Assembly: GCA_001972305.1 (NCBI GenBank)
Contig: BDDD01002851.1
Coordinates: 1-64,000 of the forward strand
Length of the DNA stretch: 64,000 nt
Direction: 5' to 3'
Source of the DNA: Cephalotus follicularis
Lineage: Eukaryota > Streptophyta > Magnoliopsida > Oxalidales > Cephalotaceae
Part shown: positions 10,753 to 21,235 of the stretch, piece by piece
How the letters are laid out: every line of letters begins with the position of its first letter
How positions within the stretch are numbered: the first letter of the stretch is position 1
Position numbers and translations under genes: made by a program
The notes under the pieces: generated by a model
What the model saw: the letters and a program-made list of their open reading frames with translations, nothing else
The model's database searches: none
What the model was told of the DNA's origin: nothing

Positions 10753-11355
10753 CTATGGATGCTCAGGTTCCACATCTCCTATGAGCTCCACATTTGCAAT
10801 AGGAAGTACCTTTTCCTTCCCTTTATCTATAATGGAAGTCTTGTAGCACTGCCTTGCCGCCTGTTGATCTCCTCTGGCTTCCCCCACGCCAAACCTAGTA
10901 GAGAACTTCATCAATAAGTGTCTCGTGGACACTATCGCCTTCATTAAGTTCAGACCTGGTCGCCCTATTATGGCATTGTAAGGGCTTGGTGTGTCCACTA
11001 CCTGGAACGTCATCTCCACCTGGGTCTGGCAGTGGGTTGTGCCTGCAATCACGGACAGGTCGATGGATCCCAGAGGATGTACCATCTCCCCTACAAAGCC
11101 AACAAGTGGGGTCTTCACGAGCTTTAGCTGGTCGGTCGGTATCCTCAGCTGATCAAATGCGTGTTTGTACAGGATATCGATTGAGCTCCCTCTATCAATG
11201 AGAATCCTCTTCATAGTGAAAAGTGTCACTTGAAGAGTTACCACCACTGGATCATCGTGAGGGATATGTACTCCCTCATAGTCCACCTCCGAGAAGGATA
11301 TCACCTCCTTATCTACACCTGTTCTCAGCCATTTGTTGTGATGAATTTGCTGCAT
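10753..11355 (-). pseudogene. Aspartic protease region of Tat polyprotein
   Basis: A 200-residue open stretch. The protease signature is 'LIDRGSSIDIL' (residues about 51-61), matching the D-x-G-S-S-x-D pattern of Tat proteases. 'PYNAIIGRPGLN' further on is the typical second conserved block. The segment is the longest undamaged part of this polyprotein. It lies between gag (right) and RT (left). Confidence 0.85.
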
Positions 11356-11718
11356 AGCAAGCGATTGCCTCCCATAGGCTTTTCTGGCATTCTTATGGTC
11401 ACCACCAGATGCGACCCCCCTAGAGATGGTATGGATGACACCTCTGGGCTATTGCTGCTGTTGCTCCTCCTGTTGCCGAGGAGCCTCTTCTCTCTTTTGC
11501 TCTTTCCTTCCCTGGGGAGCATCTCTGTCTACATACTTGCGCAGGTGCCCCTTCCGAATCAGGTCATCAATCTGATTCTTCAATTGCCTCCACTCCTCGG
11601 TATCATGCCTATGGTCACGATGGTACTAGCAGTATTTTTCTACGTCCCTCTTCTCTGCCGGGGACCTCATCTTTTCAGGCCATTGGATGGTGACCTTATC
11701 CTTCTCCACTACAAGTAT

Positions 11719-12743
11719 TCAGGTGCGTGTGTCCAGGAAGGGGACAAAGTTGTTGTAGGATGGGATAGGTGCCCCTCCCCTGGGTGAGTTCTCTCTTCTG
11801 GAGAGCTTGTGTCTGAGGTCTTCCTTGGATAGTTCTGACCTCTCCTTCCCCTTCCCTTTCTTCCCGGGAGCATTTCGTGAATGCTCCCCTTTCTCCTCCT
11901 GATGGCCCGACCGGGGTGTTTTTTGCTTCCTAGCCGCCATCTCTTCCTCGACGTTGACATATTTTTCTACTCTCCTCAGCATGTCTGCCATATCCACTGC
12001 GGGTTTCTTCAAAAGGGAGAAAGTGAAGGACGAGTTGTTCCTCAGCCCACTATTCAATGCTGCCATGGCGAAGGATGGTTCCAGGTCTTTCACTGTGAGA
12101 GACTCCCTGTTAAATCTAGTAAGGTAATCTGTCAGTGACTCATGTCTTCCCTGCACCACATTGATCAAATGGGTAGAGTTCCTCCTCTGCGTAGTGCTGT
12201 TGAGGAACTTGGTTACGAACAGTTCTGTAAACTGATTGAAATTTTCCATCGAACCCTTAGTTAGGGTGAAATATCATGACTGGGTTGTACCAGGCAATAT
12301 TGTCAGGAAACCTCGACAAAGTGTAGCGTTCGAGGCTTGGTGCACCAACATGGTTTGAATGTAGGTATGCACATGTTGGATGAGATCCGTGGACCCATCA
12401 TATTTGTCGAGACTAGGGAGCCAAAATCCGCTGAGAATGCGCTTCCCCATGATCTCGGATGTGAAGGAGTGGGCGCTAATGTTGCGCACCTCGGACAGAC
12501 GTCCCCTCTGCTGTTTCGCTCCTCAGAACCTTCTCTCCATCTCAGCAAGCCTTCTATTCATTGCTTGCTCCATATCCTCAATGTTCCTGGCCATGCTAGA
12601 GACTCGTGACTCCCCGGCCAGCGTGGCCGCGCAGTCTACCCTGCTCCCCTGGACCGTTCCAGCTCTGCTTGGGGCATTGGATCGCGCTCGTGTATCCTTT
12701 GCCCCCCTGGCTTCCCCTTGGGGATCCACCTCCATGGCCTGGT
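11719..12743 (-). pseudogene. Tat gag, C-terminal part
   Basis: Frames at 12523-12735, 12274-12489 and 11719-12249 together form a gag-like protein. They include a coiled-coil-like stretch ('MEQAMNRRLAEMERR'), then the capsid-like segment 'KYDGSTDLIQHVHTYIQTM' and 'FNQFTELFVTKFLNS', followed by a Lys/Arg/Glu-rich tail. Stops and frameshifts occur near 12260 and 12520. The N-terminal part lies at 15056-15497; the two were separated by a solo LTR insertion at 12744-15055. Confidence 0.8.
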
Positions 12744-15055
12744 TGTCACACCCCGCTTCATTAACAACATATATATCATGGCAATCAACATAAGTCCGGC
12801 TTATACAAAATACGATAAATTCAAAACTTTGATTCCATTAACATTTTGCAGAAGCATTTAATAAGCTGAATAAGTAAACCGAACCATGCGTCCCATACCA
12901 CATGATTCCAACACTTAATATTATTAAGCCATTGTCAACTGCCCACAAACGGAGCGTGATCAAAGTCGATCAACATCATTAATACATTAATACAGTAATC
13001 CAAAATAAAACGTGTCTCAATACATCGTTTAACTTTTATTTAAGCAAATAAAACTCCATCTCCTCTCTGATTCGGCCGTACACGGTCGATATCCATATCT
13101 CTGCATCAATCTATAGTAGTAGGGGGTTAGCCTTTGTCCTCACTCAACTAAATTATAAGTGTAATTCAGGGTCAATGATAATGAATGTCATGTAATGAAT
13201 GCATTCGTGATGCAATACATAATACATCACAGTACATATATACATATATGTATCTATGCCAATATGTGCAACCATGCCAAATGGCTACAACTACCAAATC
13301 ATCAATCATGTCTCAAAGGACAAATCAAATCAAATCGAATTGGTACGAAGAGCGCCGCCATCTCCTGGCCCCGACGTCGTACTCCGACCTTGACTCCCGG
13401 GTCACGAAGCAAGGCAACAAATCAAACTCATGATGCTCGCACTCTGTGTTCAACACCGTGTTACTTGCACTCAGTGTTCAATAACATTGTATTTGGGCAC
13501 CCCTAGCCATCTCCTGGCCCCTAGGAAAACGTTCCGCTACCAGCCATCGACGACACTCCGTCACCTCAGCCAGTACGACATCAATCACAATCAACAAATC
13601 AATTCAAATCTAATCGTTTCCAATTAATTTATAAAATATTGGAAATAATACATTTATTTTAAAATGTATTGCATCTTTGAAACTATGTTTCAATCCGTCG
13701 AAAACATACATTTATCAAAATATACATTTTTATATCAAATAATGATTTGCATAAAATCATGTACACATTTCTAAAATGAATAAAATACTTTAGAATCATC
13801 CATATTCCAATCATCAATTCATTTAATATCAAAATGCAATGCAAAACATATGCTTAAAGTGCAGGTCAGTCCCTACCAGTCTGCTGTCTCCCCCTTGATA
13901 GTCGACTATTTTCTTTAAACAGTCGGTTGCCTCCCCTAACAGTCAGCTGTCTCCTCATGACAGCCGGCTGTTTTGTGAACAGTACGCATTTTCTACATCG
14001 CTACTCACCCCAGCTTCGCCACCTCAGTGAATCCGGGTAAGGCAACACGTGGACAGTCGACTGTCATTCCAAACAGTCGGCTGCCTTCTCTTGGAAACCG
14101 GCTAACCATATAGAAGGAGGTAACCTCCATTAAAACACATGAATAGTCGACTGGCTCCTTAGCACAGTCGGCTGTTTCCCTCGAGCAGTCGGCTATCCTC
14201 CTGGGACAGTCGGCTGCTCCTGCGAGCAGTGCACAAAAATAGCAAAAAATACATGTAATTCTCAGCCCAATCTAAACACAACAGATCATTCATCAACAAT
14301 AACACATTTCATGCTCATATTCACAGTCCATTGCATGAATTTCATCCATGAACGTCCATTATAACGGAACTTAAATCACAATTATAAAATCCCCTACCTT
14401 TGAATTCCAAGTTAGGAATTGCAATCTACCTCTTTAAGTCCCGGATCCGAGGCGTTCAAAGCTCCCAGGTCTGTCCAACAGCTTCTACAATCTTGGTTCT
14501 TCCACTGGTTCGAGCCTCCAAGCCCCCGGTTCAAGTATGGAGCATTTGGGTCTAGCCTCTCTCTCTCATTTCCTCTCCTTCTTCCCCTCACAACTCATTA
14601 TTTCTTCCTTCTCTATGCAATGCTAATGGAATGAGGAGGAGAATATGTGTGTTTTTATGGGAAAAACGAGTTTCCCCTCTCTCTCTCTCTCTTTCTGCCG
14701 ACATTTCCCATCAATCACTCCTCTCTCTGCCATGACAAGCCTGGCACGCATGTTATGGTGTCTGACCCATGGCACTCGACTGTTTTCCACGGCAGTCGGC
14801 TGTCTCTGCCGACAAATCCAGCTGGCTGTTCCTCCCAGCAGTCGACTGTTCCACTTAAGGGGGTCCAGTTGGCTGTCTCTCTCTGACAGTCGGCTGCCCG
14901 CCCTGTTGCAACACTTTTCACAATATTTCTTTAACTTTTTGCTCAAGTCTTAACATCACAAAGTGAAAAAAAAAAGCTATAATTCTCACTAAATCAAAAC
15001 ATAGATTACATTGAGAAATACAACATTACATTCAATGAAATTCCTGGGCGTGACA
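12744..15055 (-). mobile_element. Solo LTR inserted in Tat gag
   Basis: The ends are TGTCACACCCCG and GGGCGTGACA, so the element runs TG...CA. Flanks are CTGGT (12739-12743) and TTGGT (15056-15060), a 5-bp target duplication with one change. Joining the flanks keeps the gag frame, which supports the boundaries. No internal coding region is present, so I call it a solo LTR of about 2.3 kb. By its TGTCAC-CCC end it belongs with the chromovirus LTRs at 39381 and 59986. It carries about 18 CAGTCGGCTG-type motifs in two blocks (13877-14223 and 14774-14897). A minus-strand TATA-like TTTTATAAATT lies near 13629-13639. Confidence 0.8.
13877..14223. repeat. Array of CAGTCGGCTG-type motifs in solo LTR
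   Basis: About twelve copies or variants of a 10-bp motif: CAGTCTGCTG, TAGTCGACTA, CAGTCGGTTG, CAGTCAGCTG, CAGCCGGCTG, CAGTCGACTG and others. They are commonly followed by TCTCC or TTTCC. Spacing is irregular. Another block of six lies at 14774-14897. CAGTCGACTG is a perfect palindrome. Confidence 0.85.
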
Positions 15056-15497
15056 TTGGTGCTCAGGATGCACTCTTCTGGGATCGTTGGGCTGATCCTG
15101 GGTAGTTGAGGACTCTTCCCTCTGAGATGCATTGATCTCAGGTCTCCTCCCCAGGGGAATATTGTCCCATGACCGCCTCGGGGGGAGTCTCTCTCCCCTC
15201 GGCGGGTTTCGCCTGGCACCTCTGGGGTGTCCAATCTCCACCATTGGCCTATCAAGACCGCTTTGCCCTTGACCGTTCGTTCGGGCAAGTCCAGCCTGGC
15301 CTTGGTTGGCTAGATTTGTTGCCAATAAGTTTGTGAGGCGCTCCATTCCCTGGAAAAGCTGATTGAGTTACTTCCCGGTGACGGGAGCTTGTTCCGGAGC
15401 CGCAATTTGACCGGCTTCAGGGGGAGGAGGTGGGATCTCCTGTTGTCGGCTGCTGGTGGCTCCAGACTGGTTGTTGATGTTCTTTCTTGGAGGCATG
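15056..15497 (-). pseudogene. Tat gag, N-terminal part
   Basis: The probable start codon is at 15497, about 24 bases inside the primer binding site, giving 'MPPRKNINNQ'. An in-frame stop occurs near 15372. The segment 15032-15346 is Arg/Pro/Gly-rich and low in complexity, as is usual for the N-terminus of Tat gag. It continues at 12743 once the solo LTR is excluded. Confidence 0.7.
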
Positions 15498-15520
15498 ATT
15501 CTTGATGGCTTTTTGCTGCG

Positions 15521-15542
15521 TTTCCCACAGACGGCGTCAACT
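15521..15542 (-). promoter_or_regulatory. Primer binding site of the Tat element
   Basis: On the minus strand, directly after the LTR end (CATCAACA), the sequence reads GTTGACGCCGTCTGTGGGAA. This resembles the GTTGGCGCC-GTCTGTGGGA binding site usual in Tat-type elements, with a G-to-A change in the core. It fixes the 5' LTR as the right-hand one. Confidence 0.8.
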
Positions 15543-16195
15543 GTTGATGTAAAAAACCTTCCTTCAACAGTACCCTACGTGGAGGGCTTTGATTTGTTAA
15601 TGGAAACGCTGGAATCTATGTCCGAGAAGATGATTGGTTGGTTGATAATCCCTTTGCAAGTGAAACAAACACGTTGAAGGTCCAGGAGGTTGTTCTCCCA
15701 AGGACACTCCGACCCTCAAGAAAATAAGGTTCTTTTGAGGGTAAAAATGGCTGACCTTTATTTTGACTATGAAACTGGTATTTTTAGTGTTGGTTTGTAA
15801 CTGCCTGAGCGTGTAAATCGGAGGTGGTTGCTGTACCCCTAAGGAAATGCAGAGGATCTCGGACATTTCCCTTGATCTCCGCCGGATTCGGTGGTTCATT
15901 CCCTATAAGACGTTTATCATACCTTATCTTTCCATGTTTGAAGAGGTGAATCCCTGGAATGTACGAGGAGGAGGAAGTGGTTCTCTGGTCTCTTATCCGC
16001 TTAAAGGTCTTCTACGTCAAAAGCTTCTTCAAGGGCTGGCGCCTGAAGCATTAGGTCCTCTACAATGTCGTCGAGAAATAGGTCTTTTGTGATGCAGTCG
16101 AGGAAGAGGTCCTCGGCACCAGTACCGAGGAGGACGTCCTCTGCAATGCAACCAAGGAGGAGTTCCTCGACACTGATGCCGAGGAGGATGTCTTC
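15543..16195 (-). repeat. 5' LTR of Tat element (truncated)
   Basis: Matches 2415-3104, starting TGTTGATG. It includes the 27-bp repeat array at 16052-16195. Beyond about 16195 I cannot follow the LTR, so its outer end is missing or unrecognisable and no target duplication can be given. Confidence 0.75.
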
Positions 16196-16439
16196 ACCTA
16201 CTCTGACTGTGCATTATTATTGGAAAATTCATACAAACTTATTCTTTGATCACTTTGTTTAATTGTGTCTTTTTGCTCGTCTAGGTCAAAAGTTTATTCT
16301 TTCTTAGAAATTCTAGTTGTCATGATTTTTAAGCTATAGTTTTGTCTTTTCCTCTCCTTTTGATTCACCTATTTTATAATGTTTGAGTACATGGGTTGCT
16401 TCCCCTTGATGTTTCGGATTATTTTATATATATATATTA
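16196..16439. other. No gene recognised
   Basis: AT-rich sequence ending in a short TA run (about 16424-16436). Nothing coding or repetitive that I can name. Confidence 0.5.
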
Positions 16440-16802
16440 GGTGACTTGCACCCAACTTAGGTGCATAGTCACCTTAATTAAGTGACTTGAGATTAATATT
16501 TTTTAAATCCAATCGTTGGATTTGATATTTTATTAATATAGATCACTCATACAAATTTTCAAGTCAATCAGATATCTGTAGATATTATATTGAATAGGAT
16601 AATATTTTATTGTTTAATGAGTAAATTATAGAATTGTTAAACTTTTCATCTGAAAATGAAATAATTGAAAATATTTAATTGACTTGGAAATTTACATGCA
16701 TGATTGACAAATAGATCATCAGATCCATCGGTTGAATTTGAAAAATACTATTCATAAGTATGATAATTAGAGTGACTACGCACTTGCATGGGTGCAATGT
16801 CA

Positions 16803-16804
<2 letters not shown>
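16440..16804. mobile_element. MITE with about 36-bp terminal inverted repeats
   Basis: The left end, GGTGACTTGCACCCAACTTA and onward to TAGTCACC, is mirrored by the right end, AGTGACTACGCACTTGCATG and onward to GTGCAATGTCAC, over about 36 bp with few mismatches. The inside is AT-rich and non-coding. It is flanked by a TA run on the left and a CT/TA microsatellite on the right, which hides any target duplication. The superfamily is not clear. Confidence 0.75.

Positions 16805-16846
<42 letters not shown>
16801..16846. repeat. (CT)n(TA)n microsatellite
   Basis: About twelve CT units followed by about nine TA units. This simple repeat directly abuts the MITE end. Confidence 0.95.
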
Positions 16847-17410
16847 GGCCTTATGAACCCATATTATGTATACTAAATGGGGATGAAGAACAACTGGCTC
16901 CTCATAGTTCACCAAGTTGATAGTGTATAGTTTGGAAAAGTGACGCAATAAAATTCCTTATGAAAATAAACTTCACCGTTAGGGATTTCTGTTTTTTGTA
17001 CTAGATAGTCACCTGTGATAACCTCTGGAGTTCCTCCCTATGTTCCAAATCATTGGTTTCCCTGTAAAATCTTAGTAGGTAAAGGTTTTTGCTTGATTAC
17101 AAAACATTAGGGACACACTTATTAAAGAATATCTATTTATAATTTCAAAGAAAACATATAAGATTTCATCAAAAGACAAAATTAGAAGTATTTCTTGTAA
17201 CATTTAATGAACCTTTTTTTAATGTATAAACTTCATACAAAAAAATTAATTTAGGCACAACAAAAGTTATTTTCTATACCTCTTACAATTGTTCCCTAGA
17301 AGTTTGTCTTGAAAGCATTGCAAGTTATCCTCATTATCAATACTAAAAATATTTCTCTCTCAATGACCAACTAATCTCTCATGCGATCATGCAAGTAGTT
17401 CTCCACTCTC
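16847..17410. other. No gene recognised
   Basis: AT-rich spacer between the microsatellite and the hAT element; no coding or repeat structure found. Confidence 0.5.
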
Positions 17411-17554
17411 TTCATTGTTAGGGATGGCAACGGGTCGGTTATGATGCGGGTTTCTTTGTACCCATACCCTACCCGCGTAAGGACAATTGAACCCGTACCC
17501 TACCCGACCCTACCCGTCAGTATATATTTTTTAAATTTTAATTATAATATATAC

Positions 17555-17840
17555 TGTTGGATACTTGGGTATCTAATAATATGTTTTAATATAAGCCCAA
17601 TAAGTGAAGGCCTAAGACTTGGGTCTATCTGGACTAGAACCCATAATAAGGTGAAACCCTAGTATAAATATAAGTGTGCTAGCTGGAGGCAACACTGCGG
17701 AGTATTCCAAACTTGATACAAAGGGTGCAATGCTTCAAGCCATACACACTAACCTCTCTTAATACAGATAAATACCTCAACAATCTTGAAGCATTAGTCA
17801 GAGTTTTTTATCTGATTTTGAGAGATTACCGGTGAGTAGT
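17555..17840 (+). repeat. Copia LTR inside hAT element (3' boundary uncertain)
   Basis: Starts TGTTGGATAC and has a TATA box (TATAAATATAAG, about 17662-17673) after an AACCCTAG stretch, as in many copia LTRs. I could not place the terminal CA or a tRNA-Met primer site exactly. A long leader (to 18575) separates it from gag. The small ORFs in that leader have no recognisable similarity. Confidence 0.6.
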
Positions 17841-18575
17841 GGGTCGTCTCGTTTTACGTGCAATTGGGCTGTTCCACGATAGGGGCAGTTTGGTCATTAT
17901 TCACGTCAGGGACAAAACGGTCCAAAAAGTCAACTTTTTGCTCCGGTCACCGTTTGAGACAAACGAGGTACGGATCTGGGGTGCCTCGACGAGAGGAATC
18001 TGCTGGTAGTGTTGGTTTTCTGAACCGGTGCCGGAATCCTCCGGAAAAGCTTCCTAAAGCGTCGGGAAGCCGCAATCTTCGAGCTCCTATTCCGGTCGTT
18101 TCCGTTGACGTCAGAAGCTCGTACTGGTCGGGTTTAACTCGTCTCTTCACGGTGGTTCTTTCCCAGGCGGTGCGGTGTCGAACCGTGGCCGGACGGAGGA
18201 GATAGTTGGTCAAGCCGCCGCTGTTTGACTTGTTTTTCCGGCCACTGGTGAGGTCGGTTCAGGCAGAGGAGAGTCGCGGTCAACTCCTAGAGATCCGGCG
18301 GTCCTTCTGTGTGGTCGGTGTCGTCTGTCGTCGCCGGAATCACAGACCTCGTTCTTGCCGTGGAACCTGCTGCGTTGAAGACGAAGGGACCGGGCGCGTG
18401 GCTTCTACGCGCGACTTGGTGAGGCTGTTGGTGCAGGCGCGTGAGGCGCACGTGCGGCAGCGTGAGAGTGAGGCAGTTTGCTGTTTTTCAGACTTCGAGG
18501 CTCCGTTTGGTTGCTGTTTCTGCTGAAATTCAGGTGCACTCGTTCTAATTATTATTTAATCTATTTATTTGCTGA

Positions 18576-19165
18576 AATGGATAAATATATTTCTGTTGAG
18601 ATGGTTAAATTACAATCGTTTGGTGGGTCAGAGTACAACGCTTGGAGGTGTAAGACTCAATTCGGGTTGAAATCTAATATGATATTCCATACTGTTTTGA
18701 GTACTTTTTCTGACACTACCGAAGATGTTTCTGAATCTCAATGGTTAAGTGATGAAGACTACTGTAGAGATTACTTGTTGAATTGTTTATCAGACCGTCT
18801 TGCAGAAACCTATAGTAAGTTTAAGACTGCTAAGGAAATATGAGACAATTTAGACGCTCAATTCCGAAAAGAGGAGGAGCTATCCAAATCTCACCTAATG
18901 GATAAGTTCTTAGATTTCACGTTCCGTGAGGACATGGAAATCACTCCTCAAGTAAATAATTTCGAGAATTTGAGGTCAAAGATAAACAATAAGAATATTG
19001 ATGAGCCTAGTGCTGACACACTACAAAAGGAAGCTCACATGCTAGTGGGCAAGCCTGAGCCTCGCAACTTTATTACAATGATGACGGATGGCAGGGCCAG
19101 CGCTTCTTCAGAGTGGTGGTTAGACACTGGAGCTACTTGTCATGCAACCAATAATAAAAAACATA
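18576..19165 (+). pseudogene. Copia gag and truncated protease
   Basis: Starts MDKYISVEMVKLQSFGGSEYNAWR, a typical copia gag N-terminus. An in-frame TGA at 18841 replaces the expected Trp codon ('KEI*DNLDAQF'). The distal part reads 'EWWLDTGATCHATNN', the copia protease active site DTGA. The zinc knuckle expected between gag and protease is missing, so there is an internal deletion as well. Sequence stops abruptly where the hAT terminal region resumes. No RT, RNase H or integrase follows. Confidence 0.85.
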
Positions 19166-19492
19166 TATAATAATAATAAAATATTAAATTTATTATATAT
19201 CGGGGCGGGTTCGGTTCGGGTACGGGTTGATTGTGATATTACCATACCCTCATCTATTGTGCGGGTTCGGTTCGGATATCCGCGGGTACGGATGAAATTG
19301 CCATCCCTATTCATTGTAAATAATAGTATTTCCATAAATGCAAATAAATGGATTTCAAAGTCAATATTACAATATAAGATTGATTATACAATTTTTTGAA
19401 GTTTTATCCAACTTTTTAGCTAGATCACCAATTCCTTCAACTTTTGAAATCTCGTTGATAGATTTCATGTCAACAATACATGACTCAAGTTG

Positions 19493-19861
19493 TAGTGATG
19501 GCAATGAGGCAAGATGGGGCAGCTTTTGCCTGCCCACCCTGCCTATAGGGTTGATATGGGATCCTCGCCTCACCCTTATGTGCGATATTTATAATTTTAT
19601 TGATTCCTATAAAAATCACATATCACTCTTTTAGTGATTTGAAGAGATGTCCATATTGTATTTCATTGTTACTCATTCTTATTTGAAACATAAAATTATC
19701 AAATTTTCATAACATAGATAAGTCTTTGTCCAAGATATTCAAATATAACATATTAAAAAATAGTTAACTTTGGTATTGCGGAGAAGCGGACGAGCTAAAA
19801 ATGAATCACCTTTTTTTTCTTCTGGGAATCCACGTAGGGACAGATGAAATCGACATCCCTA
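19493..19861. mobile_element. Possible short hAT-like element
   Basis: The left end TAGTGATGGCAA and the right end (complement TAGGGATGTCGA) resemble degenerate forms of the terminal repeats of the hAT element at 17419. Length is 369 bp with no coding sequence. The flanks TCAAGTTG and TCAATCAT share only part of an 8-bp duplication, so confidence is moderate. Confidence 0.5.
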
Positions 19862-20748
19862 TCAATCATTGGTTGGACCATTGACCTGAGCCTTGATCGA
19901 GTCAATCACCGATCTGAAACTGATAACTATGATTCTAAGTAGCAAAATTGTACATAAATCTTTGAATTCAAGGGTCGTACTATGATGAAAAATTAAAATT
20001 GTTAAAGTTTTATTACAATGATTTACACTAAGTGCGTGAGCCCTTAACACTCCCAGTGTTATAATCATTCTCAATTTGCTCAAATTTAGTTCATTTATAA
20101 TTTCAAGTTCTACAATATTAGAGAGATAATTAGATTTAGATTGCATGAAAGAAAAGTTCTTGTTTTCTGGCTTGATATCTATGACTAGCCAACTTGAATC
20201 GTTAACCATCTGTAGGAAGAGAATTTATGGGCCTTCCCCTAAGTTGTAGGTCGGAACTATAGGGTCCTTTGCATGTTAAAGGGTCATTTTAGTAGAAGGC
20301 GTGTTGGGAGAGACACTGCGCTACTGCAGTGACTGATACTTGGATCTCCCTTCCTTATTTTTGAAAGAACAGACTTTTTATAATAGGAAGCGATATATGT
20401 GTTGTGTTAATGTCAGAGAATTTTTTTTTTGTGAGCTTTAAAATTTGTTTTTTTTGTGATATTTGAGTTAATATACTTGGAGTCCTGATCTTACGTTACA
20501 ATTTTTGTTTGGATTATATAAGTTCCAAGGAACCTTCAAGTGTGAAGGCTTGAAAGCTTCTGCATCAAACTTTTGTGCTAGTTTACTGGAATAGCATCCA
20601 AAGTTGAACTTTGTTGTTTTTTCACTTGTTTAAAATTAAGTTCTATGTGAAGGATGACTTTTGCTTATATCTAATGATTTTTGTTGAAGAGACTGCATTT
20701 TTTACGCATTACGCATTACATAATGAATATTCCGTTGTCTGGTTCCAG
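19862..20748. other. No gene recognised; may be intron of the eIF5B fragment
   Basis: AT-rich sequence ending in a splice-acceptor-like CCAG at 20745-20748, immediately before the first recognised eIF5B exon. I see no GTPase-domain exons of eIF5B here. The minus-strand ORF at 19862-20209 has no recognisable motif. Confidence 0.45.
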
Positions 20749-21235
20749 GGAAGCTATCTGAGTTTTGAAGAAGTCAAGGCTGCAAAGGGTATCAAGATGG
20801 CTGCCCAGGTGATTTTATCAAATAGAATAACAAAATTTGTAGACTAAAGATGTTTTGATTTGATCATCCAAACATTATCTGTATACAATTTGTAAATTTT
20901 GCTAAAAGAATTCCCTCTCTTTATTGTATTTCAATACAGGGCCTTGAGCATGCTATTGCGGGTACTGGCTTATATTTTGTAGGACCTGATGATGATTTGG
21001 AAGATATCAAGGAAGCAGCTATGGCAGATATGAACTCTGTCATGAGTCGAATTGACAAAAGTGGAGAAGGAGTTTGTGTACAAGCATCTACCCTTGGCTC
21101 ATTGGAAGCATTGCTAGAGTTTTTGAAGACCCTAGACGTGAGCATTCCTGTTGGTTGCATAAGCATAGGTCCTGTACATAAGAAAGATGTCATGAAGGTC
21201 AGTGTGATACTTGAGAAGAAAAAGGAGTATGCTAC
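20749..21235 (+). pseudogene. eIF5B: eIF5B fragment, left part (two exons)
   Basis: Exons 20749-20808 and 20940-21235 with GT-AG introns (donor 20809, acceptor 20939). The translation 'SFEEVKAAKGIKMAAQ', 'GLEHAIAGTGLYFVGPDDDLEDIKEAAM', 'IDKSGEGVCVQASTLGSLEALLEFLK' and 'IGPVHKKDVMK' matches plant translation initiation factor eIF5B after its GTPase domain. eIF5B promotes ribosomal subunit joining in the cytoplasm. The N-terminal region and GTPase domain are absent from the window. The exon stops at 21235, where the LTR of a gypsy element begins. It resumes at 29888 with about 31 bp repeated. The retained introns show a DNA-level copy, not a retrocopy. Because of the insertion and truncation I call it a pseudogene. 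An intact gene with a giant intron is unlikely, because the break is within an exon. Confidence 0.9.

Larger units (their letters stand above)
17419..19309. mobile_element. Non-autonomous hAT element carrying copia sequence
   Basis: Perfect 12-bp terminal inverted repeats TAGGGATGGCAA / TTGCCATCCCTA. The target duplication TTCATTGT is perfect at 8 bp (17411-17418 and 19310-19317). Subterminal regions are rich in CGGGT / ACCCG words, as in many plant hAT elements. No transposase is present. The interior (17555 to about 19165) is copia LTR, leader, gag and the start of protease, so the element is either a copia insertion that later lost its 3' part or a hAT that captured copia sequence. Confidence 0.9.

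Noticed and set aside
11230..11787. 185-residue + strand ORF
   Set aside because: Antisense shadow of the Tat protease and gag region.
13877..14223. CRISPR-like array of short repeats
   Set aside because: Repeats are 10 bp and degenerate with irregular spacers, in a plant LTR; no cas genes and not a prokaryotic setting.
17858..18526. Basic ORFs in the leader between copia LTR and gag
   Set aside because: Several overlapping frames, no similarity; probably untranslated leader.
19862..20209. 115-residue minus-strand ORF as a small gene
   Set aside because: No motif, AT-rich and next to repeat sequence; likely chance.
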